Source of the DNA: Brevibacterium oceani
GTDB lineage: Bacteria; Actinomycetota; Actinomycetes; Actinomycetales; Brevibacteriaceae
NCBI RefSeq assembly: GCF_013623835.1
Contig: NZ_JABKDE010000001.1
Location: 62,001 to 126,000, forward strand
Direction: 5' to 3'
Length of the DNA: 64,000 bases
Shown here: piece by piece, positions 44,267 to 52,207 of the stretch
Layout: each line of letters begins with the position of its first letter
Position numbering within the stretch: position 1 is the first letter of the stretch
Made by a program: the position numbers and the translations under genes
The notes under the pieces: generated by a model
What the model saw: the letters and a program-made list of their open reading frames with translations, nothing else
The model's database searches: none
Told to the model about the DNA's origin: nothing

Positions 44267-45652
44267 GTGTTTGGCTCAACCGCATACCTCGTGACGCTGC
44301 TCTTCGCGTCGATCGCGCTGCTCATCCTCCTCATCAACTGGAAGACGAAGCTGCATCCCTTCCTGGCGCTGCTCATCACCGCCGGGCTGACCGCGCTGGC
44401 GGCCGGTGAGGAGCTCGGCAAGATCCCCGAGACCCTCATCGCGGGAGCCGGCGACACCCTCGGCGAGACCGGTGTCGTCGTCGCCCTCGGGGCGATGCTC
44501 GGTCGCCTGCTCGCCGACAGCGGCGCCATCCAGCGGATCGCGAACCTCGTCATCGAACACTCCTCACCGCGGGCTGCGCCGTGGATCATGACGGGTGTGG
44601 CCTTCATCATCGGCATCCCGATGTTCTTCGAGGTCGGCCTCGTCGTCCTCATCCCCGTCATCTACGCGGTCGCCTCGCAGCTGGAGAAGAAGACCGGGCA
44701 GAAGAATCTGTGGTACCTGCGCATCCTCGTGCCGGCGATCGCAGCGCTCGCCTGCCTCCACGGTATGGTCCCGCCCCATCCGGGTCCGCTCATCGCGGTG
44801 TCCGGACTGGGCGCGAACGTCGGGCTGACCATCGGACTCGGGCTCGTCTGCGCGATTCCCACTGTCATCCTCGCCGGCCCCGTCTACGCGCGGTGGATCG
44901 CCCCGCGGGTGAAGCTCGAACCGAGCGATGACCTCATCGATCAGTACACCGGACAGCGCACCGAGGTGGCCGATCGTCCCCTGCGCACGATCCCCATCTG
45001 GCTCGCCTTCGTCACCGTCCTCGTGCCCGTCGTGCTCATGCTCGTGCACACGGTCGTGCAGCTCGTGGCCCCGGATTCGTCGTTCGAACCCGTCGCCGAG
45101 GTGCTCGGCAACCCGGTCATCGCGATGCTCGCCGGAGTCGTCTTCGCCGCCATCGCCCTCGGCTGGACCTCGGGCATGGGCGGGGAGCGGATCCGCAGCT
45201 CCTTCGGCGAGAGCCTCAAGTCCATCGCCGGAGTCATCCTCATCATCGGCGGCGGCGGGGCCTTCAATGAGGTGCTCAAGGACTCGGGCATCGGCGACGC
45301 GGTCGTCGGCGCGACCTCGCACCTGGAGATGAACCTCGTGCTGCTCGGATGGTTCATCGGCATTCTGCTGTCCTTCGCGACGGGCTCGGCGACGGTGGGC
45401 ATCACCTCGGCGACCGGCATCGTCGCTCCACTCATCGGCGATCACTCTGCCGCCTACGTCTCCCTCGTCGTCATCGCGATCGGCTCGGGTTCGATCGGGC
45501 TGAACTGGGTCAACCACGCGGGATTCTGGTTCGTCAAGGAGAGCTTCGGCATGACACTGGGCCAGGCGACGAAGACGCACATGATGGTCCAGACTCTCGT
45601 CAGCGTCTTCGGTCTGATCTTCGCGTTCCTGCTCTCGCTCTTCTTCATCTGA
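44267..45652 (+). CDS. GntP-family gluconate permease
   Basis: A 461-residue, roughly 12-helix proton symporter of the gluconate/GntP family. Characteristic stretches are GETGVVVALGAMLGRLLADSGAIQRIA, FEVGLVVLIPVIY, LHGMVPPHPGPL, and GSGSIGLNWVNHAGFWFVKE. Members carry gluconate or related sugar acids. The GTG at 44267 has an AGGGGG 17 nt upstream, unusually far. No catabolic enzyme is adjacent, so the substrate is unconfirmed. Confidence 0.9.
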   Translation: MFGSTAYLVTLLFASIALLILLINWKTKLHPFLALLITAGLTALAAGEELGKIPETLIAGAGDTLGETGVVVALGAMLGRLLADSGAIQRIANLVIEHSSPRAAPWIMTGVAFIIGIPMFFEVGLVVLIPVIYAVASQLEKKTGQKNLWYLRILVPAIAALACLHGMVPPHPGPLIAVSGLGANVGLTIGLGLVCAIPTVILAGPVYARWIAPRVKLEPSDDLIDQYTGQRTEVADRPLRTIPIWLAFVTVLVPVVLMLVHTVVQLVAPDSSFEPVAEVLGNPVIAMLAGVVFAAIALGWTSGMGGERIRSSFGESLKSIAGVILIIGGGGAFNEVLKDSGIGDAVVGATSHLEMNLVLLGWFIGILLSFATGSATVGITSATGIVAPLIGDHSAAYVSLVVIAIGSGSIGLNWVNHAGFWFVKESFGMTLGQATKTHMMVQTLVSVFGLIFAFLLSLFFI

Positions 45653-45663
45653 TCAACATCTGA

Positions 45664-45842
45664 TTTCCGTCGATCAAGCGGTAGCGCAGATTTGGAGTCG
45701 TCAACGACTCGATAAGTGCGCTCCGCCTTGATCGAGAGCAGTCGAGCGGCGTGCTTTCCGTCGATCAAGGCGAAACGCAGATTCGGAGTTGTCGACGACT
45801 CTATGGAAGAGCTCCGCCTTGATCGAGAGGAGTTGAGCGGCG
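45664..45842. repeat. Tandem pair of 88-bp hairpin repeats
   Basis: Unit A (45664-45751) and unit B (45755-45842) are direct repeats of about 85% identity with a 91-bp period. Each begins TTTCCGTCGATCAAG and ends GAGCGGCG. In each, an outer inverted repeat (CGATCAAGGCG/CGCCTTGATCG in B) encloses an inner one around GAGTYGTCRACGACTC, so each can fold as a long hairpin. They fill the 264-bp gap between gntP and the GntR gene. A double terminator for gntP or a REP-like element is possible. Confidence 0.8.
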
Positions 45843-45869
45843 AGAGAGTCCGGCGCCTAGGTGCAAAGT

Positions 45870-45882
45870 AGACCAGTGGTCT
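45870..45882. promoter_or_regulatory. Candidate operator of the anhydro-MurNAc operon
   Basis: AGACCAGTGGTCT is a perfect 6-1-6 dyad 34 bp upstream of the GntR start. Its half-sites are those of GntR/HutC-type DasR and NagR operators (TGGTCT, AGACCA) but in reversed order. Position suggests autoregulation by the adjacent GntR protein. Confidence 0.55.
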
Positions 45883-45916
45883 TGAAATTGAGTGTGTCCT
45901 GTGACTCAATGGTGTC

Positions 45917-46711
45917 GTGACCAAATTCCACTCGATCCGCGATCAGCTCCTCGACCGCCTCGAAGGCATGGCCGCCGGCGAGCAGTTCCCGCCCGAACGG
46001 CAGCTCGCCGAGACCCTCGGCATCTCGCGGATGACCCTGCGTCGCGCGATCGACGAACTCGTCGCCAAAGGCATGGTCCGCAGACGACACGGCACCGGAG
46101 TCTTCGCCCTCGGCCCGAAGCTCGACCAGCCGCTGGCCGCGAGCTCCTTCACCGAAGACATGGTCGCCCGTGGAATGCGCCCCGGCTCCCACATCCTCAG
46201 CTTCGACACCGTCGCCGCCGGGGCACACATCGGCAGGCGCCTCCACCTCGCCGAAGGCGACGACGTCATCGCCATCCTGCGACTGCGGCTGGCCGATGAC
46301 GAACCGATCGCCCTCGAGGAACTCCACATCCCTTCCGCCCTCGTCCCCGGGCTGAACGCCGCTGACCTCGAAGATCAGTCCTTCTACGAACTGCTCCGCC
46401 ACCGGTTCGGCATCAGACTCAGCCACAGCGTGCAGACGATCGAGCCGACCCTGCTCGACGCCGCCGAGGCAAAGCACCTCGACGTCCCCGAACTCTCCCC
46501 GGCCCTGCTGTTCGAACGCACCTCCCGCGGCGCCGACGACGTGCCCTTCGAATTCGTCCGCTCCGTCTATCGCGGCGACCGCTACAAGATCTGCACCGAA
46601 CTCACCGTCCCCGACCGCGGTGTCGCGGACAGAGCCGACTCCGCCGCAGGCGCTCCCGCCACCGTCCCCGACCGCACCATCCCCGCCCCCTCCGAAGGAC
46701 ACCAACCATGA
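45917..46711 (+). CDS. GntR/HutC-family transcriptional regulator
   Basis: A 264-residue repressor: winged helix (IRDQLLDRLEGMAAGEQFPPERQLAETLGISRMTLRRAIDELVAKGMVRRRHGTGVFA) and a C-terminal UTRA effector domain (from about residue 80, ending FEFVRSVYRGDRYKICTEL), as in DasR/NagR proteins that sense amino-sugar phosphates. A roughly 30-residue Pro/Ala-rich tail follows. GTG start. Its stop overlaps anmK (ATGA), so it heads the operon. Likely effector: GlcNAc-6-P or MurNAc-6-P. Confidence 0.92.
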   Translation: MTKFHSIRDQLLDRLEGMAAGEQFPPERQLAETLGISRMTLRRAIDELVAKGMVRRRHGTGVFALGPKLDQPLAASSFTEDMVARGMRPGSHILSFDTVAAGAHIGRRLHLAEGDDVIAILRLRLADDEPIALEELHIPSALVPGLNAADLEDQSFYELLRHRFGIRLSHSVQTIEPTLLDAAEAKHLDVPELSPALLFERTSRGADDVPFEFVRSVYRGDRYKICTELTVPDRGVADRADSAAGAPATVPDRTIPAPSEGHQP

Positions 46712-47913
46712 TCATCGCCGGACTCATGACCGGAACCTCGGCCGACGGACTCGACCTCGTCATCGCCGAATTCCTCCCCGACCCCACCGTCGGCTCCGAC
46801 CTCGTCGGCGCGGACCCGACGACCCTGACCGTGCGCATCCTCGCCGAACGTGAAACCCCCTTCGACGAGGAACTCCACGCCGACATACTCCACCTCCTCG
46901 AACCCGCCGACGTCCCCCTGTCCCTGGTCAGCGGCGTCGATGCCCGTCTCGGCCGATTCTCCGCCGAGGCGCTCGCTGAGCTCTGCCGGGACACCGCCGT
47001 CACCCCCGACCTCGTCGTCTCCCACGGACAGACCGTCCGACACGACATCATCGACGGGCAGGTCACTTCGACCTTCCAGCTCGGGCAGCCGGCCTTCATC
47101 GCCGAGGCGCTCGGAGCGCCCGTCCTCTCCGACGTCCGCTCCCGCGACGTCGCCGCCGGCGGCCAGGGAGCCCCGCTCGTCGGGCTCCTCGACTCCCTCC
47201 TCCTCGGCGACGTCGAGACCCCGACCGCGGTGCTCAACCTCGGCGGGATCGCGAACATCACCGTCGTCGCCCCAGGTCAGGAACCCATCGCCTTCGACAC
47301 GGGACCGGCCAACGCGCTCATCGATATCCTCGCCCGCCGCATCACCGACGGCCGGGGAGCGTGCGACCGCGACGGGGCGCTCGCAGCAGCCGGCGCCGTC
47401 GACGACGACCTGCTCACCGCGCTCCTCGCCGAGCCCTACTATCGTCAGGAACCCCCGAAATCGACGGGCAAGGAACTCTTCCACGCCGCCTACCTCGACT
47501 CGTTCCTCGACGTCCACCCCCACCTCGGCGAGCATGATCAGATCGCCACGGTCACGGCGCTGACCGCGCGGACCATCGCCGAGGCGGCCCGCCGTTTCGA
47601 CGTCACCACGGTCATCGCGTCGGGAGGTGGCACCCGCAACCCCGAACTCATGCGTCGCCTCGGCGAAGAACTCGGCGAGAACGTCGAGCTGACCAGCACC
47701 GACGCCGCTCTGGGACTGCCAGAGGGAAGCAAGGAAGCGCTGCTCATGGCGCTCATCGGATGGCTGAGCTGGCACGGTCTCGACGGCACCGAACCGAGCC
47801 TGACCGGGGCGAGCGGCCCGCGCATCGCCGGACGGTTCACCCCCGGTGACGGTCCGCTGCACCTGCCCGAGCCCCTCCGCCGACGGCCCACCCGGCTGCG
47901 ACTGACCGACTGA
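46708..47913 (+). CDS. anmK: Anhydro-N-acetylmuramic acid kinase
   Basis: Opens the 1,6-anhydro ring of anhydro-MurNAc and phosphorylates it to MurNAc-6-P using ATP. The 401-residue protein shows GLMTGTSADGLDLV (phosphate-binding), SHGQTVRHD (Asp/His region), DVRSRDVAAGGQGAPLV, NLGGIANITVV and FDTGPANALID, all AnmK signatures. The Ser in MTGTSADG is the common MTGTSxDG pattern. Follows gntR by overlap. Its product is the substrate of MurQ two genes on. Confidence 0.95.
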   Translation: MIIAGLMTGTSADGLDLVIAEFLPDPTVGSDLVGADPTTLTVRILAERETPFDEELHADILHLLEPADVPLSLVSGVDARLGRFSAEALAELCRDTAVTPDLVVSHGQTVRHDIIDGQVTSTFQLGQPAFIAEALGAPVLSDVRSRDVAAGGQGAPLVGLLDSLLLGDVETPTAVLNLGGIANITVVAPGQEPIAFDTGPANALIDILARRITDGRGACDRDGALAAAGAVDDDLLTALLAEPYYRQEPPKSTGKELFHAAYLDSFLDVHPHLGEHDQIATVTALTARTIAEAARRFDVTTVIASGGGTRNPELMRRLGEELGENVELTSTDAALGLPEGSKEALLMALIGWLSWHGLDGTEPSLTGASGPRIAGRFTPGDGPLHLPEPLRRRPTRLRLTD

Positions 47914-47988
47914 CCCGAACCCGACTGACCGACTGACCCGAACCCGAACCGACCCCCACACTCGATCCCCTCTATCAAGGAGAGACCA

Positions 47989-49500
47989 ATGCAGATCATC
48001 GACCTCCTGGTGATCATCGCCTATCTCGTCGCAACGGCGTGGCTGGGACTGGCGCTGAGCGGTAAGCAGAAGAACCTCAAGGGCTACTTCCTCGGCGGTC
48101 GCGACCTGCCGTGGTGGGCGGTGTGCCTGTCCGTCGTCGCCACCGAGACGAGCGCCCTGACCGTCATCGGCATCCCCGTGATGAGCTACCTCGGCGACCT
48201 CAACTACCTCCAGCTGGGCTTGGGCTACATCCTCGGCCGCGTCATCGTCGCCTACTTCATGCTCCCGCGCTACTACGACGGTGAGATGGTCACCGCATAC
48301 GCCTACCTGGGCAAACGCTTCGGCACCTCGACGCAGACCACAGCCGGGGTGACGTTCCTCTTCACCCGCCTGCTCGCCGACGGCATCCGCGTCCTCGCCT
48401 GCGCCATCCCGGTCAAGGTCATCCTCGACGGACTCGGCATCCACACGAACTACTTCGTCATCATCGTCGTCCTCTCCCTGGTCACGATCGCGTACACGTT
48501 CATCGGCGGCATCAAGGCCGTGGTCTGGGTCGACGTCGCCCAGATGCTCCTCTACGTCGTCGGCGGCATCCTCGCGATCATCATCATCTCCGCCTCGGTC
48601 GGCGGCGGTTGGCTCGCCGAGGCGGTCGAAGCCGGGAAGACGAAGATCTTCGTCTTCGAAGGCAACCCGATCTCCGCGGACGCCTCGTTCATCCCCTCCT
48701 TCCTCGGCGGCGCCGTCTTCGCGATGGCCTCGCACGGTTCGGACCAGCTCATCGTGCAGCGGCTGCTGTCGTGCCGGTCGAAGCTCGAGGCGCAGAAGGC
48801 GCTCATCTGGTCCGGCATCGTCGTGGTCGTCCAGTTCGCGATCTTCCTCGCCGTGGGTCTCGCACTCTGGGCCTACTACGATCACGCCCTGCCCGCAGAC
48901 CTGGGACTGACCCGCGATGACGAGATCTTCCCGAAGTTCATCATCGAGGGTCTGCCCACCGGCATCTCCGGACTGCTGCTGGCCGGCATCCTCGCCGCCG
49001 CGATGTCGACCCTGTCTTCGTCGCTGTCGGCCCTGTCGTCCTCGACGGTCAATGACGTCTACGGCAAACTCAAGCGCACCCCGATGACCGACGAGCAGGG
49101 CTTCAAGGTCGGACGCTGGGCGACGATCGGCTGGGGCATCGCCTTCATCCTCCCGGCCACGATCTTCGAATCCGACTCGGGTAGCATCGTCATCCTGGCC
49201 CTCGGCATCGCCGGCATCACGTACGGCGGGCTGCTCGGCGCCTTCGTCTTCGGCATCGTCAACAAGCGTGCGAACGCCGTGGATGCGAACATCGGCTTCG
49301 CGCTCGCCGTGGCCGTCAACGCCTTCTTCTTCGTCATGGAGAAGTACGTCACCGGTGAGGTGTGGGTGGCCTGGCAGTGGTACCCGGCCCTCGGCGTCAT
49401 CGTCACCTTCGTCGTCGGCGGGCTGCTTGCCCTGCGCCATCCCGCGCCCGCATCGACCGATGCCACCGCCGCCGAGGTGGAAGGCAGCACCCGCCGATGA
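47989..49500 (+). CDS. Sodium:solute symporter, probable amino-sugar uptake
   Basis: A 503-residue SSS-family carrier with about 13 helices. Family features: YFLGGRDLPWWAVCLSVVATETSALTVIG, FIGGIKAVVWVDVAQMLLY and GLLLAGILAAAMSTLSSSLSALSSSTVNDVY (sodium site helix). The location between anmK and murQ suggests anhydro-MurNAc or MurNAc as cargo. ATG with AAGGAGAG upstream; ATGA overlap with murQ. The 75-bp gap before it has a short 23-bp tandem repeat (GACTGACCCGAACCC type). Confidence 0.92.
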   Translation: MQIIDLLVIIAYLVATAWLGLALSGKQKNLKGYFLGGRDLPWWAVCLSVVATETSALTVIGIPVMSYLGDLNYLQLGLGYILGRVIVAYFMLPRYYDGEMVTAYAYLGKRFGTSTQTTAGVTFLFTRLLADGIRVLACAIPVKVILDGLGIHTNYFVIIVVLSLVTIAYTFIGGIKAVVWVDVAQMLLYVVGGILAIIIISASVGGGWLAEAVEAGKTKIFVFEGNPISADASFIPSFLGGAVFAMASHGSDQLIVQRLLSCRSKLEAQKALIWSGIVVVVQFAIFLAVGLALWAYYDHALPADLGLTRDDEIFPKFIIEGLPTGISGLLLAGILAAAMSTLSSSLSALSSSTVNDVYGKLKRTPMTDEQGFKVGRWATIGWGIAFILPATIFESDSGSIVILALGIAGITYGGLLGAFVFGIVNKRANAVDANIGFALAVAVNAFFFVMEKYVTGEVWVAWQWYPALGVIVTFVVGGLLALRHPAPASTDATAAEVEGSTRR

Positions 49501-50468
49501 CCTCCTCCCGATCCCCGAAGACCCAGTCCGGATCCCCGCAGTCCCACTCCGAATCCCCACGCCCGCTCTCACCGACCGAGCAGCGCAATCCGGCCAGCGC
49601 CGGTCTCGACGAGCTCGACGCCCTCGGCGTCCTCCGGGTCCTCAACACCGAGGACCACGCGGTCATCGAGGCGGTCTCCGCCGCCCTGCCGCAGCTCGCC
49701 CACCTCGTCGACATCGCAGCCGAGCGGATGCGCCGAGGCGGCCGTGTCCACTACTTCGGTGCGGGCACCTCGGGCCGGCTCGGCGTCCTCGACGCCAGTG
49801 AGCTGCTGCCGACTTTCAACCTCGAACCCGGCCGGGTCGTCGGGCACATCGCCGGCGGGCAGGCCGCGCTGGTCAACGCCGTGGAGAACGCCGAGGACTC
49901 CGGGGCTGACGGACGAGCGGCCGGAGCCGAACTCGGCCCGGACGATGTGGCCATCGGCATCGCCGCGAGCGGGTCGACGCCGTATGTCGGCGGGGCGCTC
50001 GAGGCCGCGCACGCGAACGGTGCCCACGCCGTGCTCATCTCGAACAACCCGCACGCCCCCGTCGCCGAGAGCGCCGATGATCACATCCTGCTGAACACCG
50101 GCCCCGAGGTCATCACCGGATCGACCAGGCTCAAGGCCGGCACCGCGCAGAAGCTCGCCCTCAACGGGTTCTCGACCGCGCTGATGGTCGCCTTGGGCCG
50201 GACGTGGGACAACCTCATGGTCTCCGTGGTCGCCACGAACGAGAAGCTGCGCGAGCGCACGGTGCGCATCCTCATGGAGGCCGCGGACCTCGCCGACGCC
50301 GACGCCAGGGCACTTCTCGAGCGCTGCGACGGCGACCTCAAGACCGCCATCGTCGTCTCCTTCACCGAGGCGGCCCCCGCCCTGGCGGCGTCGAGCCTGG
50401 AGTCACATGATGGTTCGGTCCGGGCCGCGATCGCCGAACTCACCGGCCCGGGTACCGTGGGTACATGA
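49497..50468 (+). CDS. murQ: N-acetylmuramic acid 6-phosphate etherase
   Basis: Cleaves the lactyl ether of MurNAc-6-P, giving GlcNAc-6-P and D-lactate. The 323-residue SIS-domain protein has VHYFGAGTSGRLGVLDASEL, IAASGSTPYVGGALEAA, SNNPHAPVA, TGSTRLKAGTAQKLALNGFST and NLMVSVVATNEKL, diagnostic for MurQ. It starts at the ATG overlapping the symporter stop; an in-frame extension upstream was rejected. The first 25 residues are a Ser/Pro-rich extension. Confidence 0.95.
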   Translation: MTSSRSPKTQSGSPQSHSESPRPLSPTEQRNPASAGLDELDALGVLRVLNTEDHAVIEAVSAALPQLAHLVDIAAERMRRGGRVHYFGAGTSGRLGVLDASELLPTFNLEPGRVVGHIAGGQAALVNAVENAEDSGADGRAAGAELGPDDVAIGIAASGSTPYVGGALEAAHANGAHAVLISNNPHAPVAESADDHILLNTGPEVITGSTRLKAGTAQKLALNGFSTALMVALGRTWDNLMVSVVATNEKLRERTVRILMEAADLADADARALLERCDGDLKTAIVVSFTEAAPALAASSLESHDGSVRAAIAELTGPGTVGT

Positions 50469-51505
50469 GCCTCGTTCTCGGCATCGACATCGGCGGAACC
50501 GGCAGCCGGGCCGCCCTCGGCGAGGTGACCTCGGGCCCACGCATCATCGACCAGATCACTGGTCCCCGCATCGAGATCGGGCCGAGCGGCAGCACCGTCC
50601 TCCGCGTTGTACGGGAACTCGTGCGATCGGCCGCAGATACGTGGGCCGACCGTTTCTCCGAGGTCGCCGGCATCGGCGTCGGCGCCACGGGCATCGCGTC
50701 GCTCGCCGAGGACCCTTCGGATGCGCTCGCAGACATCTCTGCCGAGTTCGGTATGCCGGCGGTCGCCGCCATCGATGCCGTGACCGCGCACCTCGGCGCC
50801 CTCGGCGGGGCCGGTGGAGCGATCAGCGTGCTCGGCACCGGAGCCATCGCCATCGCCCACCCGGGTCCGGATGAGACGGGAATATGGTCGTCCGACTGGT
50901 CGCGTGCCGACGGGTGGGGGCATCTCTTCGGCGACCGTGGGGGAGGAGCGTGGTTGGGCCGTCACGGCCTCGAACTCGCCCTGCGCACCCATGACGGGCT
51001 CGATGAGCACGGGCGCGCACTGCTCGAGGCGGCCACCCGCCGTTTCGGGCCTCCCGCCTCCTGGCCGGGACAGTTCTACACCCGGGGGGACAGGGCCGGA
51101 CTGCTCGCCGGATTCGCCGCCGACATCGCCGACTGTGCCCGAGCCGGCGACGCAGCCTCGGCCGAGCTGCTCAGACAGGCCGGTCACGAGTCGGCCCGCA
51201 GCGCCGTCGCCGCGGCGCGGACCGCCGGTGCCGATGATGCGTCGACGGTTCGCTCCGCAGACGATGGCACTCGCGCGGAACCGGCCGCCCACGCTGCCGG
51301 TTCCTCGGTGCGTATCGCACTCACCGGGGGAGTGACGGCCGCCGGGAGCCACCTCGTCGAAGGATTCCGCACCGAAACCGCCCGCCTGCACCCGCACGCC
51401 ACCATCGTCGAGCCCGCCGGCGGACCACTCGATGGAGCACTCACGCTCGGCCACCTCGGCGCGGGTGGGAGGATCCGTCCACAGGATCGGGTCGTCTGGA
51501 TCTGA
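50465..51505 (+). CDS. BadF/BadG-type sugar kinase, probable GlcNAc/MurNAc kinase
   Basis: A 346-residue ASKHA-fold kinase of the BadF/BcrA family, which includes N-acetylglucosamine kinases. Phosphate-1 loop GIDIGGTGSRAALGE, phosphate-2 region VLGTGAIAIA, GWGHLFGDRGGGAWLGRHGLE, and adenosine motif ALTGGVTAAGSHLVEGF. ATGA overlap with murQ. Probably phosphorylates free GlcNAc or MurNAc arriving with the anhydro sugar. An Ala/Thr-rich insertion of about 25 residues precedes the adenosine motif. Confidence 0.88.
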   Translation: MSLVLGIDIGGTGSRAALGEVTSGPRIIDQITGPRIEIGPSGSTVLRVVRELVRSAADTWADRFSEVAGIGVGATGIASLAEDPSDALADISAEFGMPAVAAIDAVTAHLGALGGAGGAISVLGTGAIAIAHPGPDETGIWSSDWSRADGWGHLFGDRGGGAWLGRHGLELALRTHDGLDEHGRALLEAATRRFGPPASWPGQFYTRGDRAGLLAGFAADIADCARAGDAASAELLRQAGHESARSAVAAARTAGADDASTVRSADDGTRAEPAAHAAGSSVRIALTGGVTAAGSHLVEGFRTETARLHPHATIVEPAGGPLDGALTLGHLGAGGRIRPQDRVVWI

Positions 51506-51513
51506 CAGGGCGT

Positions 51514-51576
51514 CAGGTCACGCGAAACTCGATAAAGTCGTCGCCGGCGACGTCCTTTTCGAGCTTCGCGTGACCT
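51514..51576 (+). terminator. Terminator of the anhydro-MurNAc operon
   Basis: Long arms 51514-51535 and 51557-51576 pair CAGGTCACGCGAA with TTCGCGTGACCTG, then CTCGA with TCGAG, with an internal GTCGTCGCCGGCGAC loop that can itself pair. It starts 9 bp after the kinase stop and ends before the convergent GNAT gene. Confidence 0.75.
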
Positions 51577-51585
51577 GAGGCGAAT

Positions 51586-52080
51586 TCAAGCCCTGATCAT
51601 CCGCACTTCGCGGACCCCGTCGTAATCATCGGTTTTGACGGTGCCGTCGGCGACGAAGCCGTTCTTGATGTAGAACGCCTGGGCGCGGGGATTCGGGTCG
51701 GCCACCCACAGTGCCGTCGTCAGGGAGGGATCGACGACGGCGTCGAGGAGATCCTGACCGGCGCCCGTGCCGTGCATCGCACGGTAGGCGTAGAGGATGT
51801 AGAGGTGTCGGTCCTCAGCCCCGCCGTCCGCCTCCGGGGGACCGGCCATGGCGATGCCGACGATGCGGCCGTCGGACTCGGCGACGGCGCAGGCGTATTT
51901 GTGCGGGTCCGCCTCGGTGATGACATTCGTCCACATCTGACTGCGCCGTTCGATGAGTTCGGGGTCGTCGAGGAGGTCATCGGGCATGAGCCCGCGGTAC
52001 GTTTCGCGCCACGTGTCGACGTGGACACGCGCCATGGCCGCGGCATCGTCGGGGACGGGAGTGCGGATGATATGGGCCAT
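51586..52080 (-). CDS. GNAT-family N-acetyltransferase
   Basis: A 164-residue acetyltransferase. It opens IIRTPVPDDAAAMARVHVDTWRETYRGLMPDDLL, typical of a common actinobacterial GNAT subgroup. Acetyl-CoA motif A is present as YILYAYRAMHGTGAGQDLLDAV, and LWVADPNPRAQAFYIKNGFVADG is motif B. No ribosome site precedes the ATG. Substrate unknown. Confidence 0.88.
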   Translation of the reverse strand: MAHIIRTPVPDDAAAMARVHVDTWRETYRGLMPDDLLDDPELIERRSQMWTNVITEADPHKYACAVAESDGRIVGIAMAGPPEADGGAEDRHLYILYAYRAMHGTGAGQDLLDAVVDPSLTTALWVADPNPRAQAFYIKNGFVADGTVKTDDYDGVREVRMIRA

Positions 52081-52207
52081 AACAGGAGGCTACCGGACAA
52101 CACATGCTGTCGGGCGACTCCTCTGACTGGTAGTCGGCACGAAATATTCATCTGACCTGCACCTGCGCACAAACCAGCGGCCAGCCTCGGCGCGCAGGAT
52201 CGACAGA

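Noticed and set aside
45870..45882. AGACCAGTGGTCT considered as a true DasR dre site
   Set aside because: Half-sites match but their order is reversed relative to TGGTCT-AGACCA, so only a generic GntR operator is proposed.
46582..49572. A 996-codon open frame on the minus strand across anmK and the symporter
   Set aside because: It is antisense to clearly recognisable genes. Its translation is low-complexity (Gly/Asp/Glu/Val-rich), as expected from the complement of high-GC coding DNA.
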